From Limosilactobacillus sp. (GTDB lineage: Bacteria; Bacillota; Bacilli; Lactobacillales; Lactobacillaceae), in contig NZ_JALCQI010000010.1 in the NCBI RefSeq assembly GCF_022651205.1, positions 1-42,995 of the forward strand: a stretch of 42,995 bases of DNA. Direction: 5' to 3'. Every line of letters begins with the position of its first letter. Position 1 is the first letter of the stretch. The translations under genes and the position numbers were made by a program. The notes under the pieces were generated by a model. It saw nothing but the letters and a program-made list of their open reading frames with translations, was not told the origin of the DNA and made no database searches. Positions 34,678 to 41,240 of the stretch are shown in pieces.

Positions 34678-36078
34678 ATGGATAATGCACCAGTGCAAGA
34701 AGAGCCACGTGACATTGATGCGGAAAAGGCAGTTCTTGGAGCTGTCTTTTTAAGTAAAGATGCCCTGGCCGATGCAATGGAATATTTGGAACCGCGCGAT
34801 TTTTACCGTAAGGCCCATCAGATTATTTTTCAGAAGATGGTTGATCTTAATGAAGAGGATCAGCCGATTGATGTGGTAACGATGCGGAGTGCATTGGACA
34901 AGGACAATCAGACTGAAAATATTGGCGGGGTTGCCTATATTGCAGAACTTGCTACGGCAGTGCCAACTGCAGCTAATGTTGTCTACTATGCCAAGATTGT
35001 CCATGATAAGGCAACGCGGCGGCGCCTAATTAATACTGCTACTAAGATTATTAATAATAGTTATGCCGATAATGATAGTATTTCTGACCTGCTTGATAGC
35101 GCTGAGCAGCAGATTATGCAGGTTTCACAGGATAATACACAAAATGGCTTTCAAAGCATTAAGGATGTCCTTGAGGATTCCTTAAAGCATGTTAATGACC
35201 TCTCTAAGAATGATAGTGAGGTTACTGGATTATCGACTGGTTACCAGCAGCTAGACGAAATGACGACTGGGCTGCATAAAGATGAATTGGTAATTATAGC
35301 GGCACGACCAGCTGTTGGGAAGACCGCCTTTGCATTAAACATTGCGCAAAATGTGGCAACTAGTTCTGATACCGCAGTAGCAATCTTTAGTTTGGAAATG
35401 GGAGCCGAATCCTTAGTTAACCGGATGATTTGTGCAGAAGGTAATATTAACGCCAATCACTTACGAACCGGACAACTAACTCAGGACGAATGGAATAGTT
35501 TGTTTATCGCTACGGGTTCGCTTTCGAAAGCTAATATTTACATTGATGATACTGCCGGGATCAAAGTGGCGGAGATTCGTGCGCGTTGTCGCCGTTTAGC
35601 AAAGGAAAAGGGCAACCTTGGATTAATTGTTATTGATTATCTTCAACTGATTGAAGGAACAAACCCTGATAACCGTCAGCAAGAAGTTTCTGAAATTTCT
35701 CGTCAGTTAAAAAAACTTGCTAAGGAACTAGAAGTGCCAGTAATTGCCTTGTCACAGCTTTCTCGTGGAGTTGAACAGCGACAGGATAAACGACCAGTAC
35801 TTTCAGATATTCGTGAATCAGGTTCAATTGAGCAGGATGCGGATATTGTTAGTTTCTTGTACCGTGATGATTATTATGATCATGATGAAGATAGTGATGG
35901 CGAAGATAGTCAGAATAGTGGTCAAGCCGGTGATGATGATGACGGCTCAAACGTGAGTGAAGTTGAAGTCATTATTGAGAAGAACCGGAGTGGTCCACGG
36001 GGAACCGTTAAACTATTGTTTGCTAAGTCATATAATAAGTTTGCTTCTGTTTCATATATTCCAGAAGATAATAACTAA
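34678..36078 (+). CDS. dnaB: Replicative DNA helicase DnaB (DnaC in Bacillus naming)
   Basis: 466 residues, the hexameric helicase of the replication fork. The N-terminal domain has DIDAEKAVLGAVFLS, and the RecA-like domain has Walker A ARPAVGKTAFALN (near 206), Walker B LIVIDYLQLIEG, and SQLSRGVEQRQDKRPVLSDIRESGSIEQDAD. Between FLYRDDYY and VEVIIEKNRSGPRGTV lies an acidic insertion (about residues 402-425: DHDEDSDGEDS, then GDDDDGS). This loop is longer than in Bacillus DnaC. AAAGGAG lies upstream of the ATG. Confidence 0.96.
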   Translation: MDNAPVQEEPRDIDAEKAVLGAVFLSKDALADAMEYLEPRDFYRKAHQIIFQKMVDLNEEDQPIDVVTMRSALDKDNQTENIGGVAYIAELATAVPTAANVVYYAKIVHDKATRRRLINTATKIINNSYADNDSISDLLDSAEQQIMQVSQDNTQNGFQSIKDVLEDSLKHVNDLSKNDSEVTGLSTGYQQLDEMTTGLHKDELVIIAARPAVGKTAFALNIAQNVATSSDTAVAIFSLEMGAESLVNRMICAEGNINANHLRTGQLTQDEWNSLFIATGSLSKANIYIDDTAGIKVAEIRARCRRLAKEKGNLGLIVIDYLQLIEGTNPDNRQQEVSEISRQLKKLAKELEVPVIALSQLSRGVEQRQDKRPVLSDIRESGSIEQDADIVSFLYRDDYYDHDEDSDGEDSQNSGQAGDDDDGSNVSEVEVIIEKNRSGPRGTVKLLFAKSYNKFASVSYIPEDNN

Positions 36079-36087
36079 TCGAATAGT

Positions 36088-36132
36088 AAGGGCATCTAAG
36101 AGAGATCGTAGGGGCCCTTTTGTGTGTTTTTA
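36088..36132 (+). terminator. Weak rho-independent terminator of dnaB
   Basis: AAGGGC (36088-36093) pairs with GCCCTT (36114-36119); inner ATCT/AGAT pairs extend it, and TTTTGTGTGTTTTT follows. Confidence 0.55.
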
Positions 36133-36150
36133 AAGAATATAAGCGTTCAG

Positions 36151-36186
36151 TTACCCCTTTGACAAGGAAAAAGGGTATAGTCAAAG
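36151..36186 (+). promoter_or_regulatory. MerR-type promoter candidate for the MFS transporter
   Basis: TTACCC (36151-36156) and TATAGT (36176-36181) are 19 bases apart, a spacing used by MerR-family activated promoters. The spacer contains the dyad CCCTTT/AAAGGG (36155-36160 and 36170-36175). A second inverted repeat, CTTTGAC/GTCAAAG, spans 36157-36186. No MerR gene is adjacent. Confidence 0.35.
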
Positions 36187-36236
36187 TGAATGAGGCTTGT
36201 AAGTAAGCCGATCAAGGATAAAGGAGGAGGCGTAAG

Positions 36237-37439
36237 ATGAACCGTCAAGGAATTGAATTAAAATGGTTGCTGCTAGGAATGTTTTTGGGGAGTATCGGTA
36301 ATAGTTTTGTTTGGCCGTTAACTACCATTTATATGCACCAACAGCTTCATGAATCATTAACTGTTTCTGGGATTGTCCTGCTTTTGTATTCCGGTGCTAA
36401 TGTTGTGGGGAGTTATATCGCCGGGACATTATTTGATAAGAAAAATCCGCGGCAATTAATGCTTGGCGGAACAGTTACAGCAACTGTAATCATGGGGTTA
36501 TTAATTGCGTTCAATGGCTGGCCAGTTTATGGGATCCTACTAACTGGAGTCGGCTTTATGAATGGTTGGATAATCACCATGGTGAACTCTTACGGAACCC
36601 AGTCCGGACAAGATGGTCGGTATGTCTTTAACATGTTGTACTTTTCCAATAATTTAGGAATGGTGATTGGAACAACAATTGTGGGGCCGCTTTACCAGTA
36701 CGCCCACGGTAACATTTCACCGATGTTTTCAATTACCACAGTCCTTTATGTTCTTTTTAGTGCCGTTGTCTTTTTCTTCTTTAAAGACAATAAGGGGACT
36801 CGAAGGAGTAATCGCGAAGTAGACGTGGAAGTCGAAGGTGGCGAGAAGCAAGCTAAAATGCCGGTTAGTAACCTTATAATTAGTTGGACCTTCTTCGCGG
36901 CTTTAATGATCATTTGGACGATGTATGAACAATGGGCAAGTAACCTTTCTGTATTCATGACAGATCAGGGAATTTCAATGACCAAGTACAGTCTTTTGTG
37001 GACACTTAACGGGGTCCTAATTGTGGTTATCCAGTTGATCATTACCTGGATTAATCGGTACCACTCAAATCTTTATTTACAGGTATTCCTCGGTATCTTT
37101 ACGGTTGGCTTTTCCTTCGTGTTACTGTTATTCGCAAAGTCATATGTTTGGTTTGTGCTGGCAATGACTGTGCTGACAATCGGTGAAGCAACGGCCTTCC
37201 CGACCATGCCAGCAATTGTTAATGAGCTGTCACCTGTAAATATCAAGGGAAAATACCAGGGAATTTTGAACGCATTTTCATCACTAGGAAAAGCAATTGG
37301 ACCACTATTTGGTGGAATTTTGATTGAGCTTTCTAGTTACCGAGCTCTGTTTATTGTTTGTGCTGCTGCTGTGTTTATTACGTTAGCAGTTGTATTAATC
37401 GTGGTGAGATCAAACCAGTCACGGACAGTTCGGTATTAA
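36237..37439 (+). CDS. Major facilitator superfamily transporter, multidrug-efflux type
   Basis: 400 residues with 12 predicted membrane segments and a central cytoplasmic loop rich in charged residues (about 183-210). Loop 2-3 carries a motif A variant, GTLFDKKNPRQLMLGG; EATAFPTMPAIVNELSP lies in the C-terminal half. The family exports drugs or metabolites by proton antiport; the substrate cannot be read from the sequence. A strong ribosome site AAAGGAGGAGG precedes the ATG. Single-gene unit with an unusual promoter region (36151-36186) and its own terminator. Confidence 0.8.
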   Translation: MNRQGIELKWLLLGMFLGSIGNSFVWPLTTIYMHQQLHESLTVSGIVLLLYSGANVVGSYIAGTLFDKKNPRQLMLGGTVTATVIMGLLIAFNGWPVYGILLTGVGFMNGWIITMVNSYGTQSGQDGRYVFNMLYFSNNLGMVIGTTIVGPLYQYAHGNISPMFSITTVLYVLFSAVVFFFFKDNKGTRRSNREVDVEVEGGEKQAKMPVSNLIISWTFFAALMIIWTMYEQWASNLSVFMTDQGISMTKYSLLWTLNGVLIVVIQLIITWINRYHSNLYLQVFLGIFTVGFSFVLLLFAKSYVWFVLAMTVLTIGEATAFPTMPAIVNELSPVNIKGKYQGILNAFSSLGKAIGPLFGGILIELSSYRALFIVCAAAVFITLAVVLIVVRSNQSRTVRY

Positions 37440-37461
37440 ATTATTACCCGGGAAATATATT

Positions 37462-37509
37462 GGAAGTATGGAGTGAGATCTTTAGTGGATACTCCCATAC
37501 TTCCTTTTT
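37462..37509 (+). terminator. Rho-independent terminator of the MFS gene
   Basis: GGAAGTATGG (37462-37471) pairs with CCATACTTCC (37495-37504), followed by TTTTT. Confidence 0.88.
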
Positions 37510-37530
37510 CTGTAGAGTGAAATAATGTTG

Positions 37531-37536
37531 TATAAT
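37531..37536 (+). promoter_or_regulatory. -10 element candidate for the asparaginase gene
   Basis: TATAAT, 32 bases upstream of the start codon; the -35 region is not convincing. Confidence 0.4.
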
Positions 37537-37568
37537 CAAAACTAAACAAGATGATGGAGAAAAGGCAA

Positions 37569-38558
37569 ATGAAAAAGATACTATTACTTTCTACTGGAGG
37601 AACGATTGCGTCAGTTGCTTCGGATTCTGGATTAGTTCCTAAAGAATCTGGGGAAGGTTTAATCAAGATGCTTGGCCAACTTCCATATAAGATTGAAGTT
37701 CGTGACATTCTCCAATTGGATTCTTCAAACATTCAGCCAGAAGAATGGGAATTTATTGCTAAAAAGATCTATGAATACCGGAATGACTACGATGGAATCG
37801 TTGTTTCTCATGGGACGGATACAATGGCTTATACGGCGTCCATGTTGTCATTTATGCTGCAAGGAATCAATTTGCCGGTAGTTCTTACTGGGAGCCAGGT
37901 ACCAATTAACGTAATCTTGAGTGATGCTCCCGATAATTTACGGTTAGCCTTTGCGGCAGCCGCAACGTGTCGGCCAGGGATTTACTTAGCCTTTAGTGAG
38001 AAGGTAATGCTAGGTTGTCGGAGCGTGAAGGTACGGACAACGAACTTTAATGCATTTGAAAGTGTTAATGTCCCACCAATAGCTACTGTGACTTCAGATG
38101 GGTTAGTCCTTAACCCTCAGCAAGTTAATTTTCCTCATGCTGAGGAGTGCGTCTTAAACACAAAGATTGATCCGCACGTTTCACTGGTTAAACTATTTCC
38201 AGGGTTTGATCCGCAGCTTTTATTTGCGATGGTTAAGAATGGCTGTAAAGGGATTGTGATCGAGGGATACGGTCTTGGAGGAATGAACTTTATTCGGCGG
38301 AATATGGTTGGAGCAATTGGTGAACTGATTAAGCAGGGAATTCCCGTAATCGCAACTAGTCAGTGTCTGTATGAACGCAGTGACCTAACAAAGTATGAAG
38401 TTGGTCGAGAAGCCTTGTTGAAGGGAGCAATCAGCGCCCATGATATGACGTCCGAAAGTACGATTACGAAGCTCATGTGGGCTTTAGGGCAAAAGATGGA
38501 TGTTCACCAGGTTGCTAAATTCTTTAATCAAAATATCGTTGGCGAGGTTAGCCTTTAA
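37569..38558 (+). CDS. ansA: Type I L-asparaginase
   Basis: 329 residues, cytoplasmic; no signal peptide. It hydrolyses asparagine to aspartate and ammonia. The first active-site threonine is in LLSTGGTIASV (near residue 10), and the second threonine with its aspartate is in VVSHGTDTMAYTAS (near 83). The region GIVIEGYGLGGMNF matches the bacterial type I family. The ATG at 37569 has GGAG 9 bases upstream; two earlier ATG codons (37551, 37554) overlap or precede this site. Flanked by terminators on both sides, so monocistronic. Aspartate from this reaction could feed D-Asp for the wall bridge, but that is only a metabolic possibility. Confidence 0.9.
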   Translation: MKKILLLSTGGTIASVASDSGLVPKESGEGLIKMLGQLPYKIEVRDILQLDSSNIQPEEWEFIAKKIYEYRNDYDGIVVSHGTDTMAYTASMLSFMLQGINLPVVLTGSQVPINVILSDAPDNLRLAFAAAATCRPGIYLAFSEKVMLGCRSVKVRTTNFNAFESVNVPPIATVTSDGLVLNPQQVNFPHAEECVLNTKIDPHVSLVKLFPGFDPQLLFAMVKNGCKGIVIEGYGLGGMNFIRRNMVGAIGELIKQGIPVIATSQCLYERSDLTKYEVGREALLKGAISAHDMTSESTITKLMWALGQKMDVHQVAKFFNQNIVGEVSL

Positions 38559-38564
38559 TAAAAG

Positions 38565-38604
38565 AGATCCAAAACTCGGTAAAGTCGGGCTTTGGATCTT
38601 TGTT
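38565..38604 (+). terminator. Rho-independent terminator of the asparaginase gene
   Basis: AGATCCAAA (38565-38573) pairs with TTTGGATCT (38591-38599); an inner CTCG/CGGG helix and a TTTGTTT tail complete it. Confidence 0.8.
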
Positions 38605-38641
38605 TATGCATTATATTTCTCGTTTTACCTGAGTGCTTTTA

Positions 38642-38671
38642 TTAACTAAATTATTAGTTGTTTGCTATGAT
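38642..38671 (+). promoter_or_regulatory. Promoter candidate for the PPK2 gene
   Basis: TTAACT (38642-38647), 18-base spacer, TATGAT (38666-38671). Confidence 0.45.
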
Positions 38672-38694
38672 GAGGGTAAAACGAGGTGTTAATG

Positions 38695-39579
38695 ATGAAG
38701 ACAAAGAAATATCGTTATACAAAAGATGATTTTAAGCTTGACGAAGCACCAACAAAGGTTAAGGACTCCGCTGATGAGTTAAAGAAAATTAAAAAGCAGA
38801 TTAAGAAAAATGTTAAAGCAATCAGAAAAGCACAAAAGATGATGTATGCGCGCCGCCATTTTGGTGTATTGGTGGTATTTCAAGCAATGGATGCTGCGGG
38901 AAAGGATAGTATGATCTATCATATCTTCTCAGGAGTTGATCCAGTCGGCTTTAAGGTTGCTAATTTCAAGCAACCAAGTAGCCGTGAATTACGGCATGAT
39001 TACATGTGGCGGATTAATCGTGAGTTGCCAATGCGTGGTTGCATCGGGGTATTTAACCGCTCATACTACGAGGATGTGTTAGTTTCACGAGTCCACCCGA
39101 AGCTAATCCTAGATGCAAATTTGCCAGGAATTAAGACAATGAAGGACGTCAATAATCATTTCTTTGAGAGTCGGTATGAAGATATTCGCCAATACGAGAA
39201 TTATTTAAACCGTAATGGATACTTGATTGTAAAGTTCTTCTTACACGTTTCAAAGGAAGAGCAAAAGCGACGGTTCCTTGCCCGGATTGATACTCCCGAA
39301 AAGAACTGGAAATTTTCAGCGGCTGATATTCGTGAACGGCAATACTGGGATGACTATCAAAAGGCCTATGAGAAGGCAATTAATGCTACGGCTACGAAGC
39401 AGAATCCGTGGTATGTCATTCCGGCCGATGACAAGTGGTATTCGCGGTTGATTGTATCTGATATTTTGACCAAAAAGATTAACAGCTTGCCACTAGCTTA
39501 TCCTGAAATGGCTCCTAAACAAGAAGAGGAGTTACAGGTAGCGAAGAAAGAACTGTTGAATGAGGATAAAGAGGATTAA
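38695..39579 (+). CDS. Polyphosphate kinase 2 family protein
   Basis: About 294 residues, cytoplasmic. The P-loop kinase core shows Walker A FQAMDAAGKDSMIYHI (near 65), then SGVDPVGFKV, the Walker B region GVFNRSYYEDVLVSRVHP, and the lid segment RFLARIDTPEKNWKFS with DIRERQYWDDYQ. PPK2 enzymes move phosphate between polyphosphate and nucleotides, usually making ATP or GTP from polyphosphate. Length and the single domain suggest a class I or class III member; class cannot be decided by eye. Two ATG codons are possible (38692 or 38695); GAGG is 8 bases from the second. No ppk1 or ppx gene is adjacent. Confidence 0.88.
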   Translation: MKTKKYRYTKDDFKLDEAPTKVKDSADELKKIKKQIKKNVKAIRKAQKMMYARRHFGVLVVFQAMDAAGKDSMIYHIFSGVDPVGFKVANFKQPSSRELRHDYMWRINRELPMRGCIGVFNRSYYEDVLVSRVHPKLILDANLPGIKTMKDVNNHFFESRYEDIRQYENYLNRNGYLIVKFFLHVSKEEQKRRFLARIDTPEKNWKFSAADIRERQYWDDYQKAYEKAINATATKQNPWYVIPADDKWYSRLIVSDILTKKINSLPLAYPEMAPKQEEELQVAKKELLNEDKED

Positions 39580-39650
39580 ATGAAACTGGTTAATTAATAA
39601 AAATACCCGAAATCAATTTTTGAGTATTTAGATAAGCAGTAAGAACGATA

Positions 39651-39682
39651 ATAACCCCCGAAAAGTAATTTTCGGGGGTTAT
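39651..39682. terminator. Bidirectional hairpin between PPK2 and the Crp/Fnr gene
   Basis: A perfect 14-bp inverted repeat, ATAACCCCCGAAAA with TTTTCGGGGGTTAT, and a 4-nt loop between two convergent genes. The T-tracts on both sides are short (TATTAT), so efficiency is uncertain. Confidence 0.65.
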
Positions 39683-39745
39683 TATGTTGAAGATTAGGTA
39701 TGAAGATGCTGAAAATTAGATTTTTGGCGTTAGGGAACACCTCAA

Positions 39746-40381
39746 CTAATCAACCACTGTTATTTGCCGGTGGTTACGAGTTATTTGACCGCTAGCTTGG
39801 AGCTGATTTAGTTGACGGGATAGCGTCTCAGGAGTCGTTCCTAAATAAGAAGCGAGGTCCTTTAGGCGCATTGGCAGGTTGACGGTTTGACTCCCTTGGT
39901 AAATTACTAGGTGGTGTAAATAAGCCATTAGCCGGTCTTCGATCGTTGGCAACCCCATTAACTGAGTTTGGTAGCGGAGATCTGCGATGCGGGCAGCCTG
40001 TTCCTCTAACAATTTAATGGCAATTTCGGTTTGTTCTTGAAGAAGCTGCATAAAGTCGTGGCGGTGTAAAATGCAAATTTCGCTTTCGGTATCAACCTCC
40101 ACGTAATTATTAGCATTATCCATCCCCAACAACCACGTTTCACCAACATACTCTCCAGTGGTAACGATTCGCTGGAGCTGCTCTTCTCCTGCAGGATTAA
40201 GTTGGTACAGGCGGACTCGTCCTTTTTTGACGATTATTAACCGTTCACTTGCGCCTGGTTGAATGATCACCGTGCCCTTAGTAACTGTTTGCTGGTGAAC
40301 TAGGTGCTCAATTTGGCGTTGCTTGGAAATATCTAATTGATTAAATAGCGGCACTAATTGCACACATAATTCTTCAGCCAT
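39746..40381 (-). CDS. Crp/Fnr family regulator with two cysteines (FLP-like)
   Basis: 211 residues. A cyclic-nucleotide-fold sensor domain (about 15-115) and dimer helix precede a winged helix: LKDLASYLGTTPETLSRQLNQL (about 168-189). The recognition helix contains E-x-x-S-R, as in E. coli FNR, where it reads TTGAT half-sites. There is no four-cysteine Fe-S cluster; the only cysteines are Cys6 and Cys103. These are very near the pair I recall as a disulfide redox switch in FLP of Lactobacillus casei. Last gene of the hma-dps-fnr group; AAGGAG is 7 bases before the ATG. A TTGAT-type box lies in front of the group, so autoregulation is likely. Confidence 0.85.
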   Translation of the reverse strand: MAEELCVQLVPLFNQLDISKQRQIEHLVHQQTVTKGTVIIQPGASERLIIVKKGRVRLYQLNPAGEEQLQRIVTTGEYVGETWLLGMDNANNYVEVDTESEICILHRHDFMQLLQEQTEIAIKLLEEQAARIADLRYQTQLMGLPTIEDRLMAYLHHLVIYQGSQTVNLPMRLKDLASYLGTTPETLSRQLNQLQASGQITRNHRQITVVD

Positions 40382-40392
40382 TTTAATGCTCC

Positions 40393-40944
40393 TTAAAAGT
40401 CGTCATCCTCATCGTCTTCTTCAGTATACAACCCGGTTCGTACTTCGTGGCCTAAAACGTGCTGGGTTAAGGCAATTTGTTCTTTTATCCAGGTAAGAAA
40501 ATTAATTAATGCCGTTTCTAATTCTGGCCACTGTTCGTTGTGGGCCAACGGGATCGCTTTATTGATGAAAAGAATTTGAGTATCAAAATCTTGGACTAAA
40601 TGGAAGAGCTGTTCACTACCGGCGAGGTACTTGTCAGCCCCATTTTCTTCTAACATCGTAAATTCTTTTATTTGGTCGATCGTCGTGGGAATTGCTTCAC
40701 CATTATTAACTAATAATTGACTTAGGCGGTTAAATTTTGCTTGCTCAAACTGAATCCAGTCGTCCGCATGATCAGCTAAAAAGACTGCTGCTAAATCATG
40801 GGCAAAAAACTTTGCCTGGGAAATTTTTAGGGTATGGATTAATAAGTTAGCGATGATGTGACCAGTCATTGCCCCGGCGGTCGGGGTGTGATGGTCAATT
40901 TCGCTTTGTTTTAATTCTTGCTGAAATCGTTCTTCACTGGTCAT
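40393..40944 (-). CDS. Dps/ferritin-like protein with degenerate ferroxidase site
   Basis: 183 residues, mostly helical. Residues ~30-105 follow the Dps pattern; in particular FNRLSQLLVNNGEAIPTTIDQIKEFTMLEE recalls the D-E-x-A-E-R-x-x-x-x-G-G-x-P...T-x-x-E-F segment. By hand alignment the canonical ligands (first His, Asp and Glu) fall on Lys45, Asn72 and Gln76; only His59 may be kept. If right, it may not oxidise iron like normal Dps. The C-terminus is very acidic (EEDDEDDDF). I chose the ATG at 40944, 7 bases after AAAGGAG; the frame is open 17 codons further but without a site. It starts one base after the HMA gene stop. Family assignment is moderate. Confidence 0.65.
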   Translation of the reverse strand: MTSEERFQQELKQSEIDHHTPTAGAMTGHIIANLLIHTLKISQAKFFAHDLAAVFLADHADDWIQFEQAKFNRLSQLLVNNGEAIPTTIDQIKEFTMLEENGADKYLAGSEQLFHLVQDFDTQILFINKAIPLAHNEQWPELETALINFLTWIKEQIALTQHVLGHEVRTGLYTEEDDEDDDF

Positions 40945-40945
40945 C

Positions 40946-41173
40946 TTAAAGCTCCTTTGTTTTAATTCCTTGAACTGTGTAACCCATTTTTTCAATGCCG
41001 GTCTTAATGTCGTCGGTAGTTGATTGGGTTGGGTCTAAGTTAAACTTAACTTTACCGGCGTTGAAGAGGACCTTAATCCCGTCAGTTCCGGCAGCACTTT
41101 CAACACTCTTCTGAATCTTTGTTAAACAAGATGGGCAGCTTAAGCCACCGAGTTTCATCATTACTTTTTCCAT
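40946..41173 (-). CDS. Small HMA-domain metal-binding protein (CopZ-like)
   Basis: 75 residues forming one heavy-metal-associated domain. The metal site is LSCPSC (Cys13, Cys16), in place of the usual GMTCxxC. The end YTVQGIKTKEL follows the normal beta-alpha-beta-beta-alpha-beta fold. Such proteins hand Cu(I) or bind Zn/Cd for a partner P1B-ATPase, and here the ATPase gene lies just upstream. The metal is not determined. AAGGAAG lies about 9 bases before the ATG. Its stop is one base before the start of the Dps-like gene. A promoter with an FNR-type box precedes it (41199-41240). Confidence 0.85.
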   Translation of the reverse strand: MEKVMMKLGGLSCPSCLTKIQKSVESAAGTDGIKVLFNAGKVKFNLDPTQSTTDDIKTGIEKMGYTVQGIKTKEL

Positions 41174-41198
41174 TGATGGACACTTCCTTTTTGTCTTA

Positions 41199-41240
41199 AT
41201 TTTAACGAGTAACAGCAGTATAAAAATTGACGGTTATCAA
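41199..41240 (-). promoter_or_regulatory. FNR-type box and -10 element of the hma-dps-fnr operon
   Basis: On the minus strand TTGATAACCGTCAA (41240-41227) matches TTGAT-N4-ATCAA at 9 of 10 positions. After exactly 22 bases comes TAAAAT (41204-41199). That puts the box centre at -41.5 if the -10 hexamer spans -12 to -7, the class II position for Crp/Fnr activators. The box overlaps the stop codon of the ATPase gene. It also lies in a short hairpin AAAATTGA/TCAATTTT, which could instead be a weak terminator. Confidence 0.65.
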
